NCBI GenBank assembly: GCA_963667715.1
Contig: OY763926.1
Coordinates: 1,426,001 to 1,490,000, forward strand
Reading direction: 5' to 3'
DNA length: 64,000 bases
Source: JAFGDI01 sp963667715
GTDB lineage: Bacteria > Planctomycetota > Phycisphaerae > Sedimentisphaerales > SM23-30
The notes under the pieces are model-generated. The model made no database searches, was not told the DNA's origin, and saw nothing but the letters and a program-made list of their open reading frames with translations. The position numbers and the translations under genes are program-made. Shown here in pieces: positions 43,853 to 53,182 of the stretch (within the stretch, counting starts at the first letter, position 1; each line of letters opens with the position of its first letter).

Positions 43853-45286
43853 ATGAATAAAACGATTATATGTTTGCTGATAGGCCTTACCTTGTCCGCA
43901 TCTGTATGTTTGGGCCAGGATAATAGCGGTACAGATATGTCTCAGACAGCTCAAACAATACAGAAAAAACTTGAGAATAGTGTTCAGGAGCTAAACTTAT
44001 TGAGAGGCAGAATTGTTGAAGAAAAACTGCCGATGAGTAGGAAAGTTAATGAACTTGAGAGTAAACTCTCTGAGCTGAGAATCGAGTATCAGGATGTGGT
44101 AAGAACTCTTGATACCCGCAAGCTTGACCTGATCAATATGGAAAATGATCTTAAGAGTAAGCATGATCAGGCTGACTATCTTTCCAATTTGTTAAACGAG
44201 TATATCAGAAAGTTTGAGTCCCATTTACATATTTCTGAATCCCAAAGATATCAGGAGGTGATTACTAAGGCTAAGCTTGCCCCGGAAAATAGTAATATCT
44301 CAGAACTGGATAAATATATTACACAATCTGATCTGCTTTTTACTTCACTTGACCGTCTGGATGAGGTTTTCGGCGGTGTCGTCTTTAATGGTAAGGCAGT
44401 AGATGATAGTGGCCTGATGAAAGAGGGTAAATTCCTGGCAGTAGGCCCATCAGTATTGTTCATGTCAAACGATGGTTCTGTATTAGGTACCGTCCAGCAG
44501 CGTCTGGGCTCTCTGGAACCATCTATTATAGCTTATGGGACAGAAACGGACATTGCAGCTGCTAAAGCCTTGATAAATGACAATAAGGGGATTTTCCCAT
44601 TAGACCCAACTGGCGGCAATGCTCATGTCGTAGAAGAAACTGAACAGACCCTAACAGAACATATTGCCAAAGGCGGACCGGTTATGTATCCTATCCTTGG
44701 TATGGCGGGTTTAGCTTTATTAGTTGCTTTGATAAAGTGGGTACATCTGGTTTCATTGCGTAAACCGTCTAAAAAGAATTTTGAAAGTTTACTTCACGCT
44801 ATAGCTGATAATGATAATGAAAAGGCACAGGCTATTGCTTTGGCTATGCCAGGGCCTGCTGGTAAAATGTTGGCCAGAGGTGCTGAGCATCTGGCAGAAC
44901 CAACAGAACTGATTGAAGAAGTAATGTTTGAAACAGTATTGTCTACCAGACTTAATCTCCAAAAGTTATTGCCGTTTATTTCAATTTGTGCTTCTTCTGC
45001 ACCATTGCTTGGTCTTTTAGGAACAGTAACAGGTATTATCAATACCTTTAAGCTCATAACTGTTTTTGGCTCCGGTGATGTAAAGACACTATCAGGCGGT
45101 ATCTCAGAAGCTTTGATTACAACTGAATTTGGCCTTATTGTTGCGATCCCATCCTTAATGCTGCATGCCTTTTTATCAAGAAAAGCAAAGAGTATTGTTG
45201 ATGAGATGGATCAGCGGGCTGTTTCGTTTGTTAATCAGGTAAGTAAATCTAAAGCAAAATCAACGGAAGGACTTGTAAGTGCCTGA
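43853..45286 (+). CDS. TtpC-like MotA/TolQ/ExbB proton channel protein with periplasmic coiled coil
   Basis: A 477-residue protein. A signal peptide (residues 1-20) is followed by a periplasmic coiled coil (about 30-120) and a globular part. The last 200 residues are an ExbB/TolQ domain: TM1 MYPILGMAGLALLVALIKWV, then SICASSAPLLGLLGTVTGII and GGISEALITTEFGLIVAIPS. This is the domain order of TtpC, the extra protein of Vibrio TonB2 systems needed to energise TonB2. It follows the DUF3450 gene by 14 bp. An ATG at 43853 is preferred to the TTG at 43844. Confidence 0.88.
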   Translation: MNKTIICLLIGLTLSASVCLGQDNSGTDMSQTAQTIQKKLENSVQELNLLRGRIVEEKLPMSRKVNELESKLSELRIEYQDVVRTLDTRKLDLINMENDLKSKHDQADYLSNLLNEYIRKFESHLHISESQRYQEVITKAKLAPENSNISELDKYITQSDLLFTSLDRLDEVFGGVVFNGKAVDDSGLMKEGKFLAVGPSVLFMSNDGSVLGTVQQRLGSLEPSIIAYGTETDIAAAKALINDNKGIFPLDPTGGNAHVVEETEQTLTEHIAKGGPVMYPILGMAGLALLVALIKWVHLVSLRKPSKKNFESLLHAIADNDNEKAQAIALAMPGPAGKMLARGAEHLAEPTELIEEVMFETVLSTRLNLQKLLPFISICASSAPLLGLLGTVTGIINTFKLITVFGSGDVKTLSGGISEALITTEFGLIVAIPSLMLHAFLSRKAKSIVDEMDQRAVSFVNQVSKSKAKSTEGLVSA

Positions 45287-45320
45287 TATTGTTTAGCAGG
45301 TATTTATTTGAACTGAGTCT

Positions 45321-45962
45321 ATGGGAATGATAAAACAACATTTTATTGAGCTGTTTGATCAGGCATCTGCGATCTGGATAGCTGGCGGTTGGGCAATGGT
45401 TGCGATAGCTATTGTTGCCCTTACAATGTTTGCCATTGGTGTAAATATGTATATCAGGCTGCAGTCTAAAGGCTTTATGAGAGTGCCTGAAAAGAAATGG
45501 CGGCTTTGGATAGAGCAGCCTCAACTACGGCGTGGACAGATCGGAGCTCTGCTGGATTTTGTGACTGGCGGTAAGAATATATCTGATACTGCGATGTACT
45601 TTGATGAGCTGAAAATCACGGAAGTCTCTCCCTTTGAACGTGATTTAAAGATTATGAAGATTTGTGTCAGCGTAGCTCCTTTGCTGGGGCTGCTTGGCAC
45701 GGTAACTGGAATGTTGACAACTTTTGATGCTTTGGCTAATGGCTCTGGTGGCGATAAAACGATGGCCCTAGTAGCCGAAGGTATCTCTGAGGCACTTGTT
45801 ACTACTGAAACAGGTTTGGTTATAGCATTGCCTGGTTTGTTTTTTCAATATTTATTAGCTCGTCAGCAGGAACGATATAAAGTATTTCTCGCTCACCTGG
45901 AAACAGTCTGTACCCAGTTGCAGTTTAAGAAACAGGGAGCGAACCTTAAAAAGGTAAGCTGA
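45321..45962 (+). CDS. exbB: Biopolymer transport protein ExbB
   Basis: A 213-residue inner-membrane proton-channel protein. TM1 is WAMVAIAIVALTMFAIGVNM, followed by a cytoplasmic loop and the conserved pair VSVAPLLGLLGTVTGMLTTF and GISEALVTTETGLVIALPGL. It uses the proton motive force to drive TonB. It is shorter than the TtpC-like protein upstream and has no periplasmic extension. It is 34 bp downstream of that gene, in the standard order ExbB-ExbD-TonB. Confidence 0.92.
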   Translation: MGMIKQHFIELFDQASAIWIAGGWAMVAIAIVALTMFAIGVNMYIRLQSKGFMRVPEKKWRLWIEQPQLRRGQIGALLDFVTGGKNISDTAMYFDELKITEVSPFERDLKIMKICVSVAPLLGLLGTVTGMLTTFDALANGSGGDKTMALVAEGISEALVTTETGLVIALPGLFFQYLLARQQERYKVFLAHLETVCTQLQFKKQGANLKKVS

Positions 45963-46051
45963 TCGTTCCGGCACTATTGCCCATTTCCAGGCTTATTATT
46001 ACTTTTCGATTTCCCAATTGAATTAACGATACATTTGAATGTGAGGACCAT

Positions 46052-46465
46052 ATGGGACGTTTTCGTAAAATTGCATCCGATGATAGCAATGAAGCAGGTA
46101 TAGATATTTCACCATTGATGGACTGCGTCTTTATTCTATTGATCTTTTTTATTGTGACAACAACTTTCGTTGAAGAAACTGGCGTTGAAGTTGATAAGCC
46201 TCAGGCGGCTTCTTCTGTAATGCTGGAGAAAACAAGTATAATGATCGCAATTACTTCTAAAGGTGAAGTAGTATATGGTGGCCGTGAAATAGGTTTCAAC
46301 GGCATTCAGCCGCTGGTAAAGCGTATGCTGCAAAAAGAAGATGTGCCTGTTATTATTCAGGCGGATTCCTCCGTTGCCACTGAGTTGACAGTAAGAGCTA
46401 TTGATGAAGCGAAATTGGCTGGCGCTGTTAAAGTTAGTATAGCTAGCAAGAAAAATAAAGGGTAG
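46052..46465 (+). CDS. exbD: Biopolymer transport protein ExbD
   Basis: A 137-residue protein with one transmembrane segment, ISPLMDCVFILLIFFIVTTT, whose aspartate is the essential proton-binding residue of ExbD/TolR. The periplasmic part ends KRMLQKEDVPVIIQADSSV..TVRAIDEAKLAG, also conserved. GAGGACC lies before the ATG. It joins ExbB to energise TonB. Confidence 0.93.
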   Translation: MGRFRKIASDDSNEAGIDISPLMDCVFILLIFFIVTTTFVEETGVEVDKPQAASSVMLEKTSIMIAITSKGEVVYGGREIGFNGIQPLVKRMLQKEDVPVIIQADSSVATELTVRAIDEAKLAGAVKVSIASKKNKG

Positions 46466-46473
46466 TTTATACT

Positions 46474-47142
46474 ATGAGTTCAAATAAAGCAGTTATGTTT
46501 ATTGCGAAATTGTTGCGTAGTGCTGTAGTTGCTGTTTTTGCAATTGCTCTTACCCTGGTATTCTTTTTAGTTTTACCTCTTATGCAGACAATTGCCAAGC
46601 CGCCAACAGCAGATATGGTCATACAGTCGATCGATACGGTGGAGCCTCCTCCTCCTGAGCCAATTGTTGAAGAAAAGCAGGAAGAAAAACCTCCTCAGGA
46701 GCCTGAAAAGCTAGAATTAGAAACTGAATCGCAGCCTTTGACCCTGGATCAGCTGACCTTAGCTCTTAATCCAGGTGGTGTTGGTGGATGGGCTGAAGGT
46801 GATTTTGCCATTAACCTAAATGTGGTTTCTGCGGGCAGCGGTGATGTCGATCAGCTGTTTTCTCTTGCAGATCTTGACCAAAAGCCTCGTGTGATCTATC
46901 AGGCCGCGCCATCACTCAATAAAGAAATGAGAGCGAATACTCCGGCCACTGTTTACGTTGTTTTTGTTGTAGATAAAAACGGCAGAGTTATAGATCCCAG
47001 GGTGCAAAAGTCAACTAACCCGATTTTTGACTATAGTGCCTTAAATGCTGTTAAGAAGTGGAAATTCGAACCTGGCAAAAGCGGTGGAAAAGCCGTTAGA
47101 TTTCGTATGAGAGTGCCAATTACTTTTCCGGATAGTAAATAG
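46474..47142 (+). CDS. tonB: Energy transducer TonB
   Basis: A 222-residue protein with an N-terminal signal anchor (VAVFAIALTLVFFLVLPLMQ), a proline/glutamate-rich spacer (VEPPPPEPIVEEKQEEKPPQ) and a C-terminal TonB domain (ATVYVVFVVDKNGRVIDPRV..YSALNAVKKWKFEPGK). It is close in size to the short TonB2 proteins. It contacts the TonB box of the receptor and transmits force from ExbBD. It starts 8 bp after exbD. Confidence 0.93.
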   Translation: MSSNKAVMFIAKLLRSAVVAVFAIALTLVFFLVLPLMQTIAKPPTADMVIQSIDTVEPPPPEPIVEEKQEEKPPQEPEKLELETESQPLTLDQLTLALNPGGVGGWAEGDFAINLNVVSAGSGDVDQLFSLADLDQKPRVIYQAAPSLNKEMRANTPATVYVVFVVDKNGRVIDPRVQKSTNPIFDYSALNAVKKWKFEPGKSGGKAVRFRMRVPITFPDSK

Positions 47143-47167
47143 ATAACATAATTATAATTGGAATAAT

Positions 47168-48553
47168 ATGATGAAATTACATGTTTATAAAAGCAAAGTA
47201 TTAACCTTCTTAATAGCTTCATTATTAGGAGCTACAGCCTTAGCAGGTGAACCTGGTATGACTCAACTCCAGCTGGATATATGGAATAGTCCGCAATTTC
47301 AGGAGCAGTTCACGCTCAGTTATCTGGCTGAAACAGAGATCGAGCCTCGAGTAACTCAGACTGAGCTTGAGGATATGAAAAGTATTATGACTATGCTTGC
47401 CGCTGAAGAGCTCGATAAAGCTATTGTAAAACTCAGTAAGATACGTAATGAAGCTTCCAGTGCTGTAATTGATTTCACTCTTGCCAATATCTATTTTCAG
47501 CAGGAAAAGTATGAGCAGGCATTAGAGCTGTATGAAGTCTCTGTAGATAAATTTCCAAAGTTCAGGCGTGCCTGGAAAAATATGGCGATGATCTATGTTC
47601 GACAGGCTGATTTTGCTAAAGCGGTTCCTGCACTTACAAAAGTAATTGAGCTCGGGGGAAATGATTCTTTGACCTACGGCTTGCTGGGTTACGGCTATTC
47701 GTCTCTCGATAATAATATTTCAGCTGAAAGTGCATACAGATTGGCGATCTTGCTTGATCCTAAAACTTTTGATTGGAAAATGGGGCTGGCACGCTGTTTC
47801 TTTAAGCAGAATAGATATTCAGATGCAATTGCTCTTTGCGATAATCTGATCAAAGGGTCGCCAGAAAATATCAATTTATGGCTTCTTCAGGCCAATGCAT
47901 ATATTGCTGATAATAAACCGCTGAAAGCCGCTGAAATATTTGAAATAGTAGATGTCATGGGAGGCTCTTCTGTTGACAGTCTTAATATGCTTGGTGATAT
48001 ATATGTAAACCAGGAACTATACGAACTGGCTGTCAAATCCTATGTTAAGGCTATAGATATGGAGGGGGCTACCCCTGAGAGGGCTGTTCGTTCTGCCAAG
48101 GTACTTGTGGCCAGAGGAGCTATGGAAGAAACTCGTGGTTTACTGGATAAACTTGATAAGGTTTTTGCTGATAAACTATCAGATGTGATGAATAAAGATG
48201 TCCTAAAAATACGTGCCAGGCTTGCTGTTGCTGCCGGTTCTGCTGCTGAGGAGGCCAAAGTATTGGAGGAGATCATTTTGGTAGATCCCCTTGATGGTGA
48301 AGCTTTGATATTATTGGGCCAAAATTATGCCCGCAGTGGTGATACTGAAAAGGCGATTTTCTATTATGAACGTGCTGAGGGTATAGAACAGTATGAGGCT
48401 GATGCTAAAGTTAGACATGCACAGCTGCTTATTGGTCAGGGTAACTATAATGAAGCTTTGCCGCTTCTAAAGCGAGCTCAGGATATCAAGCCAAGAGAGA
48501 ATGTAAGAGAATACCTGGTGCAGGTAGAGAAAGTTGCCAAGACTAGTAAGTAG
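47168..48553 (+). CDS. TPR-repeat periplasmic protein of the TonB2 locus
   Basis: A 461-residue protein with a signal peptide (about residues 1-26, ending ALAG) and a series of tetratricopeptide repeats (FTLANIYFQQEKYEQALELY, KNMAMIYVRQADFAKAVPAL, YGLLGYGYSSLDNNISAESA, then three or more later). It is the equivalent of the TPR gene that ends the Vibrio TonB2 operon. It probably binds other parts of the complex in the periplasm. It is followed by a clear terminator. Confidence 0.85.
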   Translation: MMKLHVYKSKVLTFLIASLLGATALAGEPGMTQLQLDIWNSPQFQEQFTLSYLAETEIEPRVTQTELEDMKSIMTMLAAEELDKAIVKLSKIRNEASSAVIDFTLANIYFQQEKYEQALELYEVSVDKFPKFRRAWKNMAMIYVRQADFAKAVPALTKVIELGGNDSLTYGLLGYGYSSLDNNISAESAYRLAILLDPKTFDWKMGLARCFFKQNRYSDAIALCDNLIKGSPENINLWLLQANAYIADNKPLKAAEIFEIVDVMGGSSVDSLNMLGDIYVNQELYELAVKSYVKAIDMEGATPERAVRSAKVLVARGAMEETRGLLDKLDKVFADKLSDVMNKDVLKIRARLAVAAGSAAEEAKVLEEIILVDPLDGEALILLGQNYARSGDTEKAIFYYERAEGIEQYEADAKVRHAQLLIGQGNYNEALPLLKRAQDIKPRENVREYLVQVEKVAKTSK

Positions 48554-48576
48554 TCTTGATATAATGTTTTTTGTGC

Positions 48577-48620
48577 AAATAACACTCAGTACGCATGGTA
48601 TGTACTGAGTGTTATTTTTT
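48577..48620 (+). terminator. Intrinsic terminator of the TonB locus
   Basis: AAATAACACTCAGTAC (48577-48592) and GTACTGAGTGTTATTT (48602-48617) form a perfect 16-bp stem around a 9-nt loop, followed by TTT. It ends the nine-gene locus. Confidence 0.92.
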
Positions 48621-49250
48621 TAGCTGAATTTTTAGAGGTTCCATTAAGTAAATAACCATGAAAGAGCGACTCAAACATCGAGCCGCTCTCTACAAAGATT
48701 TGGTGTACAAGTTGTTTATAGTATTCAATTATCAATTGTATCGGTGCGGAACATATCAATAATATGATGACCGACCGTCCTGATTATATTGTAAATTACT
48801 ATTTATGGTGTCATTTTAATAGCCATACGTTAGTATTGAATTTATTTCATGTAAAAAGAATAATAATGGATAATGCTGCCTACGGCATAGTTAAACTAGC
48901 TATTAATGATTACTATGTGCTGTTGATGAAAGTGGTTTGACTCAACTCTCGTCAAATAAAATACGTGTAATAATACTTCTTATTTCATCAGAAAAAGAAG
49001 GTGATTTTAGTAGAAGAGAGAGTATAATAATTTGCAATTCAGGATTTTCTGAAAGCAGTTTTTGGGTTTGTGCGTCTATTTGCGAGTCATACCCGCCTGA
49101 AGATGGTAAAAAAGCGGGTTGTAATGGGGAAAATAGCTATAATTTACCTAAACAGCTAAAGCTTGCATCTAGTTCCTTTGGTTTGAAATCCATAGTATTG
49201 TAATCCTGAATGGTTACCTTATAAGTTAATTACTGAGCTCTGGAGTTTAT
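48621..49250. other. Intergenic region before the rhuM pseudogene
   Basis: About 630 bp. A second, weaker hairpin AGAGCG/CGCTCT lies at 48663-48689 without a T-run. An 88-codon frame at 48937-49203 (TTG start, no Shine-Dalgarno sequence) is not recognised and is probably not coding; its high content of Ser, Glu and Cys could also be gene debris. The rest is A/T-rich and holds nothing I can name. Confidence 0.4.
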
Positions 49251-49657
49251 ATGGCAAATAACGACAAAAACGCCTCGGCATTACCTGGTGGCGAATTTCT
49301 GGTTTATCAAACCGAGGATGGTCGCATAAAGCTGGAAGTCAGGCTGGAAGATGAGAATATCTGGGCTGTCAAAACCAGATATGGCCGAATTATTCCAGTG
49401 TAGTGTTGATAACATAAGTCTCCATTTGAAAAATATTTATGAAGAAGGGGAGCTGGTAGAAGTGGCAACTGCCGAGGAATTCTCGGTAGTTCGTCAGGAG
49501 GGGGGACGTTCGGTAAGGCGAAAAATGATGTTTTATAGTCTTGATGTTATTATTTCCGTCGGATACCAAATTTCATGCCAAACAAATTAAACTGGATAGT
49601 AAAAAACTAAGCGATTTTGACAAGATCGTTAAACAGCTAGGTCCTGGTATAAAGTAA
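49251..49657 (+). pseudogene. rhuM-family gene remnant (frameshift plus internal deletion)
   Basis: The first 50 codons read FLVYQTEDGRIKLEVRLEDE then NIWAVK, the opening of RhuM-type (virulence RhuM/DNA-binding) proteins, and then meet a stop at 49401. Adding a one-base skip in the AAAA run at 49371-49374 restores VKPDMAELFQCSVDNISLHL and IYEEGELVEVA, and further on SLDVIISVGY, the family's conserved block. At that point the sequence jumps to KLSDFDKIVKQLGPGIK, which resembles the very C-terminus of RhuM; roughly 200 codons of the middle are missing. So one insertion and one large deletion have occurred. RhuM genes are often found with mobile or restriction islands; none is intact here. Confidence 0.75.
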
Positions 49658-49675
49658 AAGAAAGAAAAAAACTAA

Positions 49676-50290
49676 ATGATAAATGCCAGAAAAATAATCC
49701 TGCTGATATCAATAATTGCACTTACACCATTTATGGTTTTGAGTGTATTGTTGCTTATAAATGTGGTTAACCCTATGCAAATGATGTTTCTAACCCGTTT
49801 TACGGTAGAAAATCAGTGTGGACAGACTATTTGGGTTACGCCAATAGGTACTGTGGGCGAGGCTGGTAGGAAATATCAATTGCCAATTTATTATTATTCC
49901 TGTCCTGCATTACCATCAGTTAAAACTGGTGAATTTCGTATACCTGCCGGATCAAAAAAAGAGATCATTTATGATTTCGATGATATAAACTTCTCTGAAC
50001 TTGTTATTCGTCTGGAAGATAATAGTTATTTCCAGCTGGTAGCTGACCCTATCCCAACCGATGATCAATACCACAGCCCCAGAAAAAGTCATTTTACTAT
50101 TTCATCTATTGACGATCTTTCCCCTGTGCAGGATAATGTCTATGCAGCGGCAAAAATATACAGAGGAATGTTGCTTGGCTGTGTTTTGCAATATGGCGAG
50201 GTAATTATAATATTCATTTATTGGCGATTAAATAAAGCATATAAAAAGCTTTATAGAGCTAAGCGTAGTCGGCCGCGTTCACTGTTTTAA
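49676..50290 (+). CDS. Hypothetical membrane protein
   Basis: I do not recognise a family. The 204-residue protein has an N-terminal transmembrane segment (IILLISIIALTPFMVLSVLL), an extracytoplasmic domain of about 130 residues with three cysteines (NQCGQTIWVTPIG, YYSCPALPSV) and beta-like character, a second transmembrane segment near the end (LGCVLQYGEVIIIFIYW), and a basic cytoplasmic tail (YKKLYRAKRSRPRSLF). It lies 18 bp after the rhuM remnant and ends in a shared terminator. Nothing in its surroundings indicates its function. Confidence 0.6.
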   Translation: MINARKIILLISIIALTPFMVLSVLLLINVVNPMQMMFLTRFTVENQCGQTIWVTPIGTVGEAGRKYQLPIYYYSCPALPSVKTGEFRIPAGSKKEIIYDFDDINFSELVIRLEDNSYFQLVADPIPTDDQYHSPRKSHFTISSIDDLSPVQDNVYAAAKIYRGMLLGCVLQYGEVIIIFIYWRLNKAYKKLYRAKRSRPRSLF

Positions 50291-50323
50291 TATGCAAGTT
50301 TATATCCCTAGTTACAACAACAA

Positions 50324-50358
50324 AAAAGCCTGCAAGCGTACTAGGCTTACAGGCTTTT
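50324..50358. terminator. Bidirectional intrinsic terminator
   Basis: AAAAGCCTG (50324-50332) and CAGGCTTTT (50350-50358) form a 9-bp stem with an inner AAGC/GCTT stem above one mismatch. It has A and T runs on both sides, as needed for termination in both directions, between the convergent membrane protein and GH31 genes. Confidence 0.82.
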
Positions 50359-50380
50359 AATTATTATCCGAGTACATTTC

Positions 50381-53182
50381 TTACTTTGTTATCTGCACAG
50401 TTAGCCCTTCATCGGAGCAGATATCACCAAAGGTGTGGTAGTGCTTACCGTTTTCAAGCAGGTCAATAGAGACTAGTCTGCTATCTAGTTTCAGGTCACC
50501 TTGCTGGTTGGTACATTTTACGATCACCTTATCGCCTACTCTTTCAGCCGCAAAGCTCATACTGCGATACTGACCATTCTGGAATTCGTACCCATCGCCG
50601 GCATCTTCGTATACTGAGCCATTAGCCTTACCTTTTTTATCCAGCGAGATAAGCAAGGTCAGCTGCTGATCTGTTGGTATCTGGGCTGTCGCCTGAACTA
50701 CCGGCCCCAGCGGGATTATTGATCCGCCGCGGATAAGCATATTACACTGATACTCATCGTTTACACTATCTTCGCCAACCAGGTCAAATGACTGCCAGCT
50801 GCCTTTTGGTAGTTTAACATCTTCGGCCCATTTCGGTATAACTATCATAGCATCGCCAACCATAAATGCCTGATCTTCCATTCGCAAATCCTTATCTGCC
50901 GGGTCAGCGTAGAACATAGGACGCATTATCGGTAGCCCCGTTACGTGTGACTGCTGAAACTCAGTATACAGATACGGCATAAGCCTGTACCTTCTCTGCA
51001 ATGCAATACGTGACACCTTTTCTATCTCCGGCCCAAATTCCCATGGCTCCTGATTGGCTGAGCCGTCAGTGGCATGTGCTCTGCTGAACGGGTAGAAAGC
51101 ACCTAAAGCTATCCAGTGGCCGTACAGCTCTGGGGTTGCATCATAAATAAAACCGCCGATATCCGGCCCGCTGAAAGTCTGCCCAGATAACCCCAAGGTC
51201 AGTACCATCGGTACACTCAGCTTCATATGGTCCCAGGTACCATAATTATCACCCGTCCAGGTCGCCGCATAGCGATGCCCACCCAGATAATTCGAGCGGG
51301 TCAGTACGAACGGACGTTTATTCGGATTAGCTGCCTGAATACCTTCACGAGAGCCTTTTACCATCATCATACCAAAAATATTATGATACTGCCTGTGGCT
51401 GCCCGCCGGCAATATCCCACCGCCGCAATGTTGATTATCCCACGGCATAGTACTATCCGGCATACCGAAGATAGCTGGTTCATTCATATCGTTCCATACA
51501 CCGTCAATCCCGGTTGCCATAAAGTCCTTATATTGACTTGCCCACCATTTACGCACATCTGGGCTGGTAAAGTCTGGAAATACACAATCTCCCGGCCATA
51601 CCCGACCAGTAAACTTAGAGCCGTCAGCTTTCTTTACCCACGCATCCAGCTTTGTACCGCTGTCGTAGACAAAGTAGCCTTCCTCGTCTTTTACGCCCGG
51701 GTCGATCATCCACACACTCTTAAAGCCGAGTTTGTGCAGATAGTCATTGGTTGCGGTCGGGTCAGGATAATGCTGCGGGCTGAATGTAAATACCCGGAAG
51801 CCGTCCATATAGTATATGTCAAACCAGATAACATCGCAGGGGATCTCTCTGGCACGGAAGTTAGCTGCTATCTCTCTGGCACGTGAGTCTGGGTAGTAGG
51901 AATGTCTGCACTGCTGGAAGCCCAAAGCCCATCTTGGCGGCATTTGGATAGTACCAACCAGCTCACCTAGCTTTTCTGCCACCTGCTGAGGGTTATCGCC
52001 TTCAAAGATAACTACCGGAAAATATGGCGCCTCTTCATCTATTGTGAACATAATACCACAGCTCAGATCCAGCTCGGCGATCCAGGTACTGTCAAAGATC
52101 ACACCGAATGCACTTCCGTCAGGTCTAACACCCATTACCCATGGATGAGACTGGTACAGGTGATGATCCGTCCAATATGCGTTGTCCTTGTTCTGTAGCA
52201 GGATCTTATACCCGTTACGCAATAGTGAGCCAGTAACTTCACCGGTACCGTAAAGGTCATATTCTACCGGCAGATCAATATATGCGAACTTTTTACCTTT
52301 GGCTGTACCATATTGCGGTTTAAGCTCCCAGTTGGCAGCAGCTTTTTTACCTGTCTGTTTATATTGCTTCAAAAAGGCTACTGATGGCGTGACCTCAGAG
52401 TCTGTCACTCCTTTTGGCAGAAATCTAACCACATCATCACCGATATAACAGCCTGCTTGTGTAGACAGGGCGTTCTGCATCATTTCGTCAATATATTCAC
52501 CTGGATCTCCGTCAACAGGACATATATCTGCCCATGAGTCGGCGATCAACAGCTCATCAAAGGCCCAGCTGCAGTTTTTATTACCGCAGCGGATTCGTAT
52601 TTCATCAAAGTTCAGCTCTGTAGCATAGTCTGTCCAGATATGATCGGGCTGCCTGGCTTCACTGCGACGGCAGAAAGGATCAAGGCCAACCGAGATACCC
52701 TCCGGCCCATTAGTATTGACCATTACCTTTAGTACAACTTTGTGAACCTGATTATCAACCACCCGCCTCACGTCGCCAATAGCCATTCCCTTGCCGTCAG
52801 GTCCCCAGAATGAATAGTTATCTGAGGAGTGGGCATTACCCATACCCAAAATTTCCTTATCATCATTATAAAGAAAGACACCTGCATATTTATCGTTATT
52901 GCCCTTGTTCATACTCTTAAGACAGAAGCTGAGATAGTATGTACCGCTTGTTTCCAGCTTGGTAGAATCAAAATTGAACCTTACACCTTCTCCACAATCT
53001 GTCAATTGGATACTGCCGCCTGATTCAGTATGGTATTTATAATTCAGACTATCGCTTGAGTATTTGACTGTTTTATCTTTGCCGAAGCTGCTGTCAGAAA
53101 AGGATTCTTTGAAAATAACCTTTCCATATCCGCTGCTAAATAGTGACAGTGACAGTAAAAAAGAAATAATATATTTATGCAT
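50381..53182 (-). CDS. Glycoside hydrolase family 31 enzyme with N-terminal lectin-like domain
   Basis: A 933-residue exported enzyme. The signal peptide (MHKYIISFLLSLSLFSSGYG) is followed by a beta-sandwich domain (about 20-215) ending in WAFDELLIADSWADICPVDG, of a type common in planctomycete hydrolases. The GH31 catalytic domain has DVIWFDIYYMDGFRVFTFSP, the nucleophile in WNDMNEP (about 562-568) and the acid/base in TWTGDNYGTWDHM (about 638-650), all present. GH31 includes alpha-glucosidase, alpha-xylosidase and others; the specificity is undecided. Given the GH67 gene divergent from it, an alpha-xylosidase or a hemicellulose-directed enzyme is plausible. AAAGGATTT precedes the ATG. Confidence 0.92.
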   Translation of the reverse strand: MHKYIISFLLSLSLFSSGYGKVIFKESFSDSSFGKDKTVKYSSDSLNYKYHTESGGSIQLTDCGEGVRFNFDSTKLETSGTYYLSFCLKSMNKGNNDKYAGVFLYNDDKEILGMGNAHSSDNYSFWGPDGKGMAIGDVRRVVDNQVHKVVLKVMVNTNGPEGISVGLDPFCRRSEARQPDHIWTDYATELNFDEIRIRCGNKNCSWAFDELLIADSWADICPVDGDPGEYIDEMMQNALSTQAGCYIGDDVVRFLPKGVTDSEVTPSVAFLKQYKQTGKKAAANWELKPQYGTAKGKKFAYIDLPVEYDLYGTGEVTGSLLRNGYKILLQNKDNAYWTDHHLYQSHPWVMGVRPDGSAFGVIFDSTWIAELDLSCGIMFTIDEEAPYFPVVIFEGDNPQQVAEKLGELVGTIQMPPRWALGFQQCRHSYYPDSRAREIAANFRAREIPCDVIWFDIYYMDGFRVFTFSPQHYPDPTATNDYLHKLGFKSVWMIDPGVKDEEGYFVYDSGTKLDAWVKKADGSKFTGRVWPGDCVFPDFTSPDVRKWWASQYKDFMATGIDGVWNDMNEPAIFGMPDSTMPWDNQHCGGGILPAGSHRQYHNIFGMMMVKGSREGIQAANPNKRPFVLTRSNYLGGHRYAATWTGDNYGTWDHMKLSVPMVLTLGLSGQTFSGPDIGGFIYDATPELYGHWIALGAFYPFSRAHATDGSANQEPWEFGPEIEKVSRIALQRRYRLMPYLYTEFQQSHVTGLPIMRPMFYADPADKDLRMEDQAFMVGDAMIVIPKWAEDVKLPKGSWQSFDLVGEDSVNDEYQCNMLIRGGSIIPLGPVVQATAQIPTDQQLTLLISLDKKGKANGSVYEDAGDGYEFQNGQYRSMSFAAERVGDKVIVKCTNQQGDLKLDSRLVSIDLLENGKHYHTFGDICSDEGLTVQITK

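Noticed and set aside
48937..49203. Rightward 88-codon frame in the gap before the rhuM remnant
   Set aside because: TTG start, no Shine-Dalgarno sequence, no recognisable domain, unusual composition. Possibly gene debris.
51227..51886. Rightward 219-codon frame opposite the GH31 gene
   Set aside because: Fully antisense to the conserved catalytic part of GH31; its codons simply mirror that gene.
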